The notes under the pieces are model-generated. The model had not been told where the DNA came from, ran no database searches, and was given only the letters and a program-made list of their open reading frames with translations. Positions 34,859 through 45,225 of a DNA stretch of 64,000 nucleotides are shown piece by piece (the stretch's first letter is position 1; each line of letters opens with the position of its first letter). Origin of the DNA: Eutypa lata. Its lineage: Eukaryota; Ascomycota; Sordariomycetes; Xylariales; Diatrypaceae. Made by a program: the position numbers and the translations under genes. The stretch is taken from NCBI GenBank assembly GCA_022661535.1, contig JAKULF010000003.1:5580001-5644000 (forward strand). The letters are read 5' to 3'.

Positions 34859-36988
34859 ATGAACGGGGTCATGAATCTTATTGCTGTTACTATAGCAGTG
34901 CTCAATTGCTTCGCATCAGGAGAACACCTTAATGCCGTGAAAGACCTCACTAAGCTGACATCCCTTATTGCATCTTCTGGAGTTATTCATTACGCGGTAT
35001 CTTCATCTCTTGACAAGTCTAACCCAGAAACAGAATATGAATACCCCAGAACTGCTGATGGCTCTGAGAATTCCCCGCCCAACTTCCCCAACGACGAATC
35101 GGTTGGCTTCATTCCACACGAACTAGATGTCACGGGAAACAGCTGGCTCCCTCCTCCCATCACGAAGACAGTTACCATATCTACACTATTAATAACAACA
35201 CAGACACAGGGTGTGGTTATGGATATTCAGACTATGGCTTCTTATCCAACCAGTTACCTTCTTGATGATGTTCCTGTCTTGAATCTACCGAGTCTTCAAA
35301 CCGGGTCTACCGATACAGTTCTACCACATTTAATGGAGACTACGGTCTGGGTGACCACAATACCGCATGAAGGCAACGGGGATATTTGTAATTTTGATGT
35401 TAACATTCCATTTCCAATAGAAACACCCATTCCGAGTACCGTCTTACCTCTAGAGACCACCGCTACCACCAGCACGGATGGAATTTGGGATTCTGGCCTC
35501 ACGATATCACCAGAATCTCCCACTTACCCCAGTCAAGACAGCACTACAAGATCAGAGCGAGTGATAGCCATTAATGCTACCAGCCCAGGCGGCACCATTG
35601 AAACGGCCCCGGCGGAGAGCAAAGCAAAGATACGAACCCGGCCCAATTGGCTATCGTTGTCGTTCTTAATGTTTGCCGCCACGGTGTTCTTGGGACGAGA
35701 TAAGAAGCATCATCGCCCCCCCGGGTACAGGTCCCCTGACACTAGAAGTACAGCTACCAAGAGGGCACGGAAACCTAGGGAGCCCGGGTGGGAGGAGCGC
35801 ACGCTCGTGATATATGGCCTAGACCGCAACGAGAGCGTGCTCGCGGCTCTGGAGAGAGACACGCCCGTGTCGGACGAAAAGGAGGGGGAGGTCTACGCGG
35901 CGCTGGTGCTGCAAGGGGAAATCGTTGAGATCACCTTCCTGAACCAGGACGAGGCCGTCGTCGAGTGGGAGGAGAAGGAAAGCGCCGACTGGGTGATGGG
36001 CCGCCGCGTGAAGCCCGAGTTCCAGGACCAGGAGGTCGGCGCCGTGTGGTACAACGACTGGGAAGCTTTCTGTCGAGAGCGAGAAGACGACGTGACGGTA
36101 CGTAATAAGAGAAGAAGAATACCAGATGAGACGAAGAGACCAGGCTCTGAGAGAAGACAGCGCGAGAGAGCCGCCGCGATCCTGCGCCGCGCGCAGGCCG
36201 CCCTCAAGAACGTCTTCGCCAAATACGAGTCCGAGGAGGCTACCGACCTCCTGGACGATGCCGAAGCGGCCCTCGAGCGAGCCCAAGAACAAGAAGAAGA
36301 AGAAGAGAAACGGAGAAATGACGGCCAGCCAGAGGGAAGCAAGAGTGGTGGTGCGGGTACGGCTATTACTACTGAAGAAGACAAGGTCGGAGATACGGCG
36401 ATGGGACACGATGCTAAGAGCGAATACGTCTCGACAACGTCGAAGGGGAAAGAAGTCGACGACAACCAGGGCAGCAAGGAAAGCGAACCGAAATTCCCCG
36501 AGTCGGACGCGTCCAAGGAGCGGACCATGCAGTCGGCCTTCCAGCTGCTCCGGCGGGCGCAGGACGCGCTGAAGAACGACACGGCGATCGGCCTGCTGGC
36601 GGAGGCGCAGAGGACGCTCCGGGAGGAGACCCGCGAGAGCAAGCTCGTGCAGGCAGCGGAACTGCTCTCCGAGGCGCGGGAGACCCTGATGCGGGAAGCC
36701 AAGACGACGGGCCGCGGCGTCACCATCCCCATCCCGGACGCCGAGCCTGTTGGTGATGATGGTGGTGCAGGTGGTGGGCATAGCCCGGATACGCCCAGTC
36801 CGGAGCTCTCGTCCTCCTCGGGGGGCGACGGCGCACCTGCTGCTGCTGCTGCTGCTGTTGCTCACCAGAACGTCCCTGGGGGAGGGGGAGGGAGAAGGTC
36901 GGAGTCCTCGGGCGAGGAGGAACAGCAGAGGGGAAGGACCCGCCTGAGAATGTTCGAGAGGTACGAGATGGCGAGGCTGCAGTCTTAG
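34859..36988 (+). CDS. Orphan single-pass membrane protein with helical repeats
   Basis: Not a family I recognise. One open frame; I chose the ATG at 34859 (ACCATGAACGG context, followed by a plausible signal peptide MNLIAVTIAVLNCFASG) over one 72 bases upstream, giving 709 aa. The first 250 residues are Thr/Ser/Pro-rich and probably extracellular. A membrane segment (WLSLSFLMFAATVFLG) lies near 265-280, followed by basic residues KKHHRPP, so the C-terminal part should be cytosolic. That part has a compact region (RTLVIYGLDRNESVL, YAALVLQGEIVEITF, GAVWYNDWEAF) and then two related helical stretches, AAILRRAQAALKN and FQLLRRAQDALKN, each followed by L-x-x-A-E/Q repeats. The end is low-complexity. 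It could act as a wall-stress or scaffold protein, but this is only inference from layout. Confidence 0.65.
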   Translation: MNGVMNLIAVTIAVLNCFASGEHLNAVKDLTKLTSLIASSGVIHYAVSSSLDKSNPETEYEYPRTADGSENSPPNFPNDESVGFIPHELDVTGNSWLPPPITKTVTISTLLITTQTQGVVMDIQTMASYPTSYLLDDVPVLNLPSLQTGSTDTVLPHLMETTVWVTTIPHEGNGDICNFDVNIPFPIETPIPSTVLPLETTATTSTDGIWDSGLTISPESPTYPSQDSTTRSERVIAINATSPGGTIETAPAESKAKIRTRPNWLSLSFLMFAATVFLGRDKKHHRPPGYRSPDTRSTATKRARKPREPGWEERTLVIYGLDRNESVLAALERDTPVSDEKEGEVYAALVLQGEIVEITFLNQDEAVVEWEEKESADWVMGRRVKPEFQDQEVGAVWYNDWEAFCREREDDVTVRNKRRRIPDETKRPGSERRQRERAAAILRRAQAALKNVFAKYESEEATDLLDDAEAALERAQEQEEEEEKRRNDGQPEGSKSGGAGTAITTEEDKVGDTAMGHDAKSEYVSTTSKGKEVDDNQGSKESEPKFPESDASKERTMQSAFQLLRRAQDALKNDTAIGLLAEAQRTLREETRESKLVQAAELLSEARETLMREAKTTGRGVTIPIPDAEPVGDDGGAGGGHSPDTPSPELSSSSGGDGAPAAAAAAVAHQNVPGGGGGRRSESSGEEEQQRGRTRLRMFERYEMARLQS

Positions 36989-37676
36989 GTGGATTCTGTC
37001 GAGGATGCGCTGTGATTCATTTAGTAAGCAGAAAGTTAGGCAGGCAGGAAGGCAGGCAGACAGACGCCTCTTTTTCGGCTTTGTTTTGGGGGTTGTTTCG
37101 TGTTTACTGTTGGTTTTGCTTGCTTGCTAGTATTGGGTGTTGTTTCGGGGGTTTCTTTTTTTTTCTCTCGCGTATTGGATTAGTTCTTGTACATGGATGC
37201 GTTTGATATTGTCTTCTCTTCTCTTCTTTTCGTAAGGGCGTTGTCTGGTCTACTGTTGTATTCTTTAGTGTGTAATGAGGAGAGGGAGGAGTTCGGAATA
37301 CCAACATGTATCAAATCAGTACGCTCATTACATATGTACGTCTCGATATGTGTACATTAGGAATTTGTTGGTATTCGTTTTTTGTAATACATTCCTTTTC
37401 GAAATTGGAGATAATTGCTTCATCGTCCGAAAGTTGAATATAAAAAAGAGAAGAAAAAGAAACAGAGGGAAAAAGGGGCAAAAAAAAGAAAAAGGTTAAC
37501 CCTATCAATCGCGACGGCTTAATTTCAGAAGTGAGAAGAGGCACAATTCTCTCTTGCATGGTCTCATTTTACTACTGCGACATCCATCTATTAGCAACAG
37601 TGACTTGATAATTCTTAGCTAGATATTTCCCCTCTCCTCCCTTTCTAGCAAATTCTTCTATTCTTCCTACACGACA

Positions 37677-37700
37677 CTGACTGACTGACTGACTGACTGA
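37677..37700. repeat. (CTGA)6 microsatellite, copy 1
   Basis: Six perfect CTGA units. Confidence 0.95.
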
Positions 37701-37759
37701 AACTTATGCTATGCTATGTATGTAGCCTGCTCAAAAAACAACAATATTACCTAGGTACT

Positions 37760-37783
37760 CTGACTGACTGACTGACTGACTGA
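37760..37783. repeat. (CTGA)6 microsatellite, copy 2
   Basis: Six perfect CTGA units, about 60 bases after the first array, followed by an interrupted CCGACTG unit. Confidence 0.95.
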
Positions 37784-38011
37784 CCGACTGATTCCGTTGC
37801 CATTCTATCTTTACCATCCACCCCGGGTGCTTTAATTTCCTGTCCTAGGGACCCCTCTTTTTAGAGGAGAATCTCCCTCCCCTCGGCCCCTACTCTCTTT
37901 CGTCCTATTCCTAACCTACAATCTCGAGGCTCAAAAATAAAAAAAGCAAAAAAACAAGAAGAACGGATGGATATAGGAAGACCAACAGCAACAGCCAACA
38001 ACATCACAACC

Positions 38012-40970
38012 CTACAGCATCAACAGATCGCCATTACTACCGACTCCCTGCGCAGGGTGAAAGACCTGCTGAGGATTATTTTGGTTGACAACGTAGCCCG
38101 CCTCGGTGCCATTCGCATCGCCGAACGCATCGCCCGCCTCGTGGATGCCCATCGCGGCCATCTGCTGGCTCCCTATGCCGGCAAAGTAGGCGTCCGCGTC
38201 GCTGACGGCGCTGGCCATGCTCGGGGTATTAGCAGCAGCAGCACCTGTGCCCTGGCCCTGACTACTACCCCCCGTGGCCGCCGCCGCTGCTTCCTCGAAC
38301 GTGGTGGGGCCCTGGCTACCACCGGGTCGAACGACAGCCGCCTGGCCGACGCCCATGCCCAGCTGGCTGAGGCTCTTGTTGGCGTCGAAAGCGGGAAGGT
38401 TGCGGGCCGACGGCAAGTCGCGGCGCTGGAGGGCGGGGGAATCGGGGAGGCGCCGCGGCCGCGCCGACCGGAACACCGTCTGCACGGGTTTCAGGTAGAT
38501 GGTGGCCAGGGTGCCGACGACGAGGCACATCTCCTCGAGGGTGGCGGGGTCGAGCTTCTCGCTCTCGGCTGTGATGGGCGGCTTCTCACCCATGACGACG
38601 CGCTTCGCGAGCGCTACGTCCGTGCTAAGGAGTCGCCAATACATGTAGGCACGGTCACGGAGGTCCGGGTTGTCGGTCTCTTCCGTGGCCCATTTGAGGA
38701 CGCGGGGGACGAGGTCCTGGCCCCGCGTCGGCCGCTGGATGAAGAGCTTGACGGTGGCGGTGAGCAGGGCCAGCTGGACCTCGACCGGCTCCTCGGCGAA
38801 GGACCAGAGGAAGTCCTCGAGCAGGGCGTCACTGTTCTCAATGCGCGCCGCGTACTGCCCGATCACCCAGACCATGGCGGCTTTGGCCTCGGGCTCGTCG
38901 AGCGAGTCCAGATGTTCGCAGAGCGTGCCGATGATCGACTCGTACTGGTTCGGGTACTTGCGGAAGATGTTGCGGATCACTACGGTCGCCTCCTGCACGA
39001 TGTAGGGAACTTTCGTCGCGACGAGTTCCAAGAGGAGGTTGATGCAGCGCCGTGCGGCCGGCTCGATCTTAATGGCCAGCTTGCCGATGGCGCGCACCGC
39101 CTTGCGCACGAAGTGGACGTCGACTTCGGTGGCGTACTCGCGCAGCTCCGTCAGCACCTCGTCGATGTTCTTCTCGTTAGCCAACATGAAGATCAGCTCA
39201 AGCTTCGTAACCTTGACGTAGATCGGATCGTTGTATTTGCAGAAGAAGACGCGGATGTCGTTGCGTAGGACCTCGGGCCGCCGCTGCAGGATGAGGAGCG
39301 CGTTGCGCAGGGCGAGGTACTGCACCTCCGGACCCTTGGCTAGCAGGGTCACTAGGGGAGGTGATAGCTTTCGACATAGGGCGGAGATCTGCTTTTGGTC
39401 GGATATATAGTTCATCAGGTAGAGAATTACCCGTATACATGTTAAGACGACCGCGGAGTTGGAGTGAGATAATCGCGGCGCTATCCGCTCGGCTAAGAGA
39501 GTGGCTTCCCCTGACTCTTGAGGCACATAAGACATCAACGCCTCTAGAATGTACGTTTGGCCCCACCTATTGCGCTGTCAGCCACGATCTCCATATGCAG
39601 ATTTAGGGGTATATACTCTGAACAATCAGGGAGAATAGCCACCATTTTCGAAGCATTGCTATAATCAATGGTAAGCTTGATGGCGTCACTGCGCTCCCAA
39701 ATATCCATCAAACTAGCCAATGCGCTTGCGACGACCGTAGGATTGTCGTCTCTCAGCAATTGGTTTAATCTATCGATTAAGTCGGAGTTCTCTACCAGAT
39801 TCCTATCGTGATCATATAGCTTCGCAACACAGAAAGCTGCGGTCTTCCGTACATAAGGGTCGGGGTCTCGGAGCGTTCGCTTAACAATGGGTACCGTAGC
39901 TTGGACGAAGTCTCCGACGTGTACGTAGGACATGGTCCGAAGAGCGAGGGCTCGCACCAAAGGGTTCGCGTCTTCCATATCCTTGAACGATGGTCAGTTT
40001 CTCGGCTTCGGTCTCGTATTGCATTGCTTGTATTTAATTGATCGCGTGACGCACCTGTTCCAGTATTGGGATCGCCTTGATCGCGACCTCGGGTCTCATC
40101 CTCGCGTAATTAACTAAGAATAAGAAGCACCTAATGCCAAACTGGTCAGTATGACCTCCCGGCTCTTTTCGACATATTCATCTTCTGAAACCGAAACCAG
40201 GTCTAAGCGTACATTTTCTTGATCTCCAAGCTCGGAATGTTCATACAGGCGATTATATCGGGAAATAGGGAGACCATCTCGTTATTGCTCATGGTCATGT
40301 TGGCGACAATCTTCTTGAGGGCGACCTTTTTCTGGGTGAAGTTTTTATCCTTTTTGCCTCCGCTGTTGAGCTCGAGGCGCAGCTCGGCGACCTTGCCCTG
40401 CATAGTCATCGGTTGTAAGCCATAGTGCGGAGGAGGCATATACGCTAAAAACATAGCCATTGTGACGGGTGAAGAGGGAATGAGGAATCATCATAGTGGG
40501 TATAAGTTCAAGTGAGGTTGAATCAGGTACGGTCTGGGCTAGCATATGACAAAGCTGGTGGCCGAGACACGCAGATATTGCGGTGTTACAAGCACGTGGT
40601 GCGGGTAGAGAGCAAGGAAGGAAGCTTATGTATATTTGATCGAAGGGCTTGACTAGTAATAAGGTGAGGTGAGATCCAGAGAATCTAATTGTAAAGATGG
40701 CGCGAGGGAAGCATTGGCATTGGGTTGGATATAAGAGGCGGAGCTGAGACTGGGCGCAAAGAGTATGACAAGACGGGACATTGACGATAATGATGGTTTC
40801 AGTTGTATACAGCGAGGCGACTGGCTTGGGGTGCAGCGAATAATGTAATGATTACGTTTCGGATATATAACAAGGAAAAAATAACTAGGTAGGGAAGCAG
40901 GTAGATAGGTAGGTATATAGCTTACTCGAGCGAACAGCTTGGAGTCCCCTCCTCCCTGAGAACTTGACAT
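38012..40970 (-). CDS. APL2: AP-1 adaptor complex beta subunit
   Basis: Large beta-adaptin of the clathrin adaptor AP-1, acting in trans-Golgi/endosome sorting. Five exons (40970-40926, 40397-40213, 40130-40055, 39981-39617, 39566-38012) join in frame to give 741 aa. Exon 1 encodes only [15 protein letters not shown] and is followed by an unusually long 528-nt intron. The splices rebuild conserved blocks: [56 protein letters not shown] and [20 protein letters not shown]. The whole HEAT/ARM trunk is present up to about 600. The C-terminal hinge (Gly/Ala/Gln-rich) ends in NGDLLML without a full ear domain, as is usual in moulds. AP-1 rather than AP-2 is preferred from the trunk; mammals use near-identical subunits for both. 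Confidence 0.93.
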
Positions 40971-41926
40971 CGTGAGATTGGATGATGGATGCCAACCCCA
41001 AGGGTGTTATTCTTATTCTTCCCCCCCTTCAGTATGATCGTCTTGTCCGAGTGTGGCTAACTACTTTAGCTGGTGTGGATGGCCGAATTAGGACAGTAAA
41101 ACTGATTATGTCTGCGGCTTGACTCCTGGTTTAAGCGTCGTCTTAAGCTTTAGGTGTGTTCCGCGCCAGGAAAAGCAAAGACCTGCTACTGGTCGAATAG
41201 AGAGCAGCTATTCAACCCCTCATCCAATGATAACAATCGTATGGTTCTGCGACGAAGCAATTGGAGGGGTGGTTAAACGCTGTCACATGCGCACCGTATC
41301 TTGATCTAATTCGTTGGAATGGCTAGTTATCGTCGGTAATCATGGTACGTTGATTCTTTCGTTTACTCCCTGTTGGTCGTTGATCGCTGATCGTTTGGGG
41401 TTATCGATGATTTCGCGGTGGTTGAAACTTATTAAAGAAAGGGAAGAAAGTTAATAAGAAAAGAACAATATCATACAATGGTCTAAAGGTCACGATATGT
41501 ACATGTATGTAGTTATGTAGTTAGATTAAATTATTAATAAGATCAATTGTTGATGATGAATGCTCGTTAGCCCAGTCCAGTCCGCTCTTCCACTTGCTGG
41601 GTCAAGTCTTTCGGCCCGCGACGGCCCCTCAATTCAGCTAGTTAACCCCTGAAAATGGAACTTGTCAGCTTCTTTAGCGGAATGACCTGACCGTCGAGTG
41701 TACGGTGTACGAATATGTTCTTTATCTTATCGCTTATCGATTAGTTATTTAGTTAATATCAAACAACTGCCCTGCCAGCCTGCGCTGCGACGCGGCTCAG
41801 GCTTTCGGGTGGATCATAGTGGGTCACGACCAATGCAACGTCAACTCCCACATCGTCATCAACACTGACTGCATTATCACCCTGAGTTTCTACAACACTG
41901 GCAAGACCTTCTAGTTGTGAATCAAG
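40971..41926. other. Divergent promoter region AP-1 beta / EMC4
   Basis: About 950 bases between two divergent starts. No gene recognised. AT-rich in the middle (near 41.45-41.55 kb). Confidence 0.4.
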
Positions 41927-42508
41927 ATGTCCCCAAAATCAGAAGTGCCAAAATGGGTGGCCGACCTAAAATCTCCACCGGCCCCTAAGTCGAAGAGCAG
42001 CATTGCCGACCCGCCGGGCTTTCCATCCCACTCGACCGGGTTGACAAAGGTACCCAAGCTCGAAGCACGATGAGAAAGGTCAATATATACATATAGACTA
42101 ACACGAAAGTTTTATTAGAAACAAGCATCTAAAGAAGCGAAAACCCAACCCCGAAAACAGCCGACACCCGAAGAGATGGACACGTTGAAGTTGAAGAAGG
42201 CCTGGGAAGTGGCACTCGCCCCCGTCAAGAGCCTACCTATGACCGCTATCATGATGTACATGTCCGGCAACTCGCTACAGATATTCAGTATTATGATGGT
42301 GTTGATGGCCTTCAAGAATCCCATCATGGGCATTATTTCTACGAACCAGGCCTTTGAGAAGTTCGAGAGCAATGGCAACAGGGGGCAGATGCTCCAGGCG
42401 AAGCTGGCGTATGTCGCCATGCAGCTATTAGCATTGGCAGTGGGTGTTTGGAAGGTCAATGCCATGGGACTTCTACCGTATGCTATCACCAATATCCTTA
42501 AAGGTTGA
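41927..42508 (+). CDS. EMC4: ER membrane protein complex subunit 4
   Basis: EMC4 (TMEM85/DUF1077) subunit of the ER membrane complex, which inserts tail-anchored and multipass proteins. Exons are 41927-42049 and 42119-42508, with a 69-nt GTACCC...ATTAG intron in phase 0, giving 170 aa. Conserved features are a short cytosolic N-terminus with the motif TPEEMDTLKLKKAWEVALAP, a first membrane stretch MTAIMMYMSGNSLQIFSIMMV, a second region MQLLALAVGVWKVNAMGLLP and the usual KG end. Length fits the family (about 170-190). The ATG in ATCAAGATGTCC is the first in frame. Confidence 0.93.
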
Positions 42509-43436
42509 AGACCTCACTAACAGTATTCTAGGACAACGAGATCGGATTGGTTGGCTTGGGAGACACATCGGGAGCCGTTGGAGCATGCAGTCTCAGCTCT
42601 GTAAATTTATAATGTAATATAATCACCGCCATTGCCACCAAGTTTCGATGCTTTTATTAGTTATCCCAACCACATGTGACCTTCGTTGCTGAATTGCTAC
42701 CACAAGAAGAATAGTCGAGCTTTGTTTTCGATCCACAGTTCCAACCCTAGCATCAGCCTATAGCGACTCTGCTAAGTCTAATTATGCACGATCGAAAATT
42801 GTCATTCAAGAAAAAGGCTACATAGTACCGCTCCAATCTACCCTCGAGATCTAAACACGGGTCGTGCGTAAACCTCTTTTAATTTTAGATGTTGCACCCT
42901 AGCTTTGGGCTTCTCAAACCCCGAAGCTCGTACGAGCTTATCACAATTATGGCGGATCATGAAGCCTCAAGTAGAGGATGTAGCGTTGGAGATTAGAAAC
43001 TGGGAACAGTAAAACTAGCCAGCCCTGCAAAAACTGGCCAGGCTGCTGGTCATGCTGGTGAAGAAGATCATGAGTGGCGAGGGAATACGGTGGGAGTGCT
43101 GCCGTTAGATATGACCAAGCGGCGGATAAGATGGTCATCACGAAGGGTGTTAGGAAGCCAATGCTCCTAGGGGACTTGTATTTTAAGTGGGAGGTTAGGG
43201 ACATGTTAGCAGCGACCCCCGAAACAGAGCTGTAACTTGTGAGACGAGATTTCTACAAGGTGACTACTTGCGAGTTTAACAGAGCCCTAGTCGCCCATTT
43301 GTAGCTTGTATTAAACAACGTATATATTGGTGATGCGCTTAATATAGTGTTTATTTAAGTAGACCACTACCATTTCCTGCTGTAGTTTCTATCTCTGTCT
43401 TCCTAGTTACGCCCTCAGTCTTGAGCTATTTGTCAA
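42509..43436. other. Intergenic between convergent genes
   Basis: No gene I can support. An 85-codon minus frame at 42947-43204 is open but has no domain and no splice partner. Confidence 0.4.
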
Positions 43437-44314
43437 CTAAAGCGAAGAAGATTGTGTTTCCTGGTTGACGTCAGAACCCCCATGTTCAGAAGGCTGTTGC
43501 AATGAGTCAACTGAAAGCATTCCAGTACCCATCTCAGCAGGATTGTGTATATACGGTAAAACGGCGACTGGATTTCCCGTTGCCGTGAACATAATAAGTG
43601 GTTTGATGGTCCGAACATCTCGGTGGTATCGCCGGTACTTCCGATATGCTTGGATATGGCGATAGCTGAAGACAATGCCTACGAAACTATTTGGATTTTA
43701 TGTCAGACCGTGCCAAAGGGTAAATCTGCACATGATATGGGTAGCCGGAGATGGGTGCTCATACGTACATGACTGGTAACCAAGTGAGATCAAGCACTAG
43801 CATGGGTGCCAGGACTCGCCCTTCCGACGTATACATCATCCATGAGCTGAAGTTGAATGAAAACAGACCAAGTTCCGCCAAAATCAAGATGGCCTCGCTG
43901 GTTATGGCGGTTCTCAAAGGTAACCCACATTTCTTGTTGACTGCCGCCAGCAGAGAATCGATGAAATCCCAAAATAATATACCACTAGACTAATGAACGG
44001 GATCAGCTATGCCTCTTAATTACTCTATATTAATGTCTACTCACAACGGATAATTCTAAGACTGGTAGGACGGACCTACCAAAGAGAAAGAAGCACGAAA
44101 GAAGATGGACAGTAGTAAGTGTAATCCGTAGGAGTCGCAGAGAACCTTTCTTCCAGTGCCATCGTTGCCGCGGTATATGTGGTGTCGGTTCTATAGCTTC
44201 GTCGTTTGATGGAGTGTCTTGCGTATCTTGAACCTGTGTTGTGGCGACAGCCATTGGACGGGTCTTTATCCTTCCACCACCACAGGCAATTTTGGATCTC
44301 CCAAAAGTGTCCAT
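43437..44314 (-). CDS. Orphan four-TM membrane protein
   Basis: Not a family I recognise. Three exons (44314-44045, 43989-43769, 43686-43437) join in frame to give 246 aa; introns are 55 nt (GTGAGT...ATTAG) and 82 nt (GTACGT...AATAG). Hydrophobic stretches suggest four membrane segments: LRITLTTVHLLSCFFLFG, GILFWDFIDSLLAAV, EAILILAELGLFSFNF and LVLDLTWLPVIFVGIVF. The last is followed by a basic cytosolic run SYRHIQAYRKYRRYHR. The layout is MARVEL-like, but I cannot confirm that family. The C-terminus is polar and Ser/Gln-rich. In-frame splicing at all junctions and the consistent hydrophobic pattern make it a real gene. Confidence 0.65.
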
Positions 44315-45225
44315 AATGATTCGTATTATAAGAATTGATTATTTATGCCAGTAATTCCCCACCCAATACGTTGGGAAAGTTATCTTATTTGGTTTAGTAG
44401 TGTCGTGCAAATTGTTGAAGAGTCCTAGTTATCGGTGTCATTCCTGCTTGGCAATAGAGGGCCAAGGATGTGAAGGCTTGTCTAACTACAAGATTTTGAT
44501 TGATTCGCAGTATTATCTCGCTAAGTGTGTCATTTGAACGCGGGATGTGGAACAACAGAGATGTAGCAAGATTTTCGTGAATCCTAAATTTATATTTCAA
44601 GGGGGCTGTGTTGATATACAGTGAGGACTTGTTTGACTTGGTAAGAATAGTAGCTCATCGTGAAGTCAGTGGCGTATGCTGAGTAGCATCGATTGGGTGC
44701 CCTGATAGCACACCACGTTTTACATTTATGCAGTACCTACCTAGGTAGTCATGTTGTGCAACTTTGCTGATATCTAACGCCACAAGTTGTTGTCAAAATA
44801 ATTGATACGACCCTCTGGTAGTAGGTATATTATTTATAGATATATATACACATAAGTAATTACCGGTAATTATCTGTCGTATAATTTGAATAATTACTTA
44901 TCATCATTAAATGGGAAGGTATTATTCGAATCGTAATACCTAAGGGTGCGTATCATTTAATTTGGCACCTGACTTGCGCCAGTACGGTACTGGCAGTACC
45001 TTTAAGATACTAATTTCTTACGTGTAGTAAGACACGGCAATTACCGCTGGAAGGATCGGTCGTTTATGAAGGCTATTACGAAACTTCGTGTAACTTAGAG
45101 CTATACTTGAAACTCAGCTTCTCGATCGGCCTATTCCTCTGATATAGATACGTTTAATAGATGACTTATTCAAACTAGAAAATCTCGAATTCCGAGTTGA
45201 CTACTTGCAGGTCTATGCAGGAAAG
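44315..45225. other. Intergenic, AT-rich
   Basis: Divergent promoter region. It contains a palindromic TACCTACCTAGGTAG stretch near 44745 and AT-rich runs near 44.82-44.9 kb. Nothing else recognised. Confidence 0.4.

Larger units (their letters stand above)
36989..38011. other. Intergenic between convergent genes, with microsatellites
   Basis: 3' flanks of the orphan membrane protein and the AP-1 beta gene, which converge. It is rich in T- and A-runs. It contains the two CTGA microsatellites listed separately. Confidence 0.4.

Noticed and set aside
35819..36865. Overlapping minus frames of 348 and 279 codons
   Set aside because: Low-complexity antisense of the helical repeat region of the orphan membrane protein.
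37967..39268. A 433-codon + frame
   Set aside because: Antisense to the AP-1 beta exon, which is unmistakable; the translation has no domain.
38012..40970. Possible start of the AP-1 beta gene at 40460
   Set aside because: That frame runs through intron sequence; the ATG at 40970 plus splice gives the conserved [23 protein letters not shown] start.
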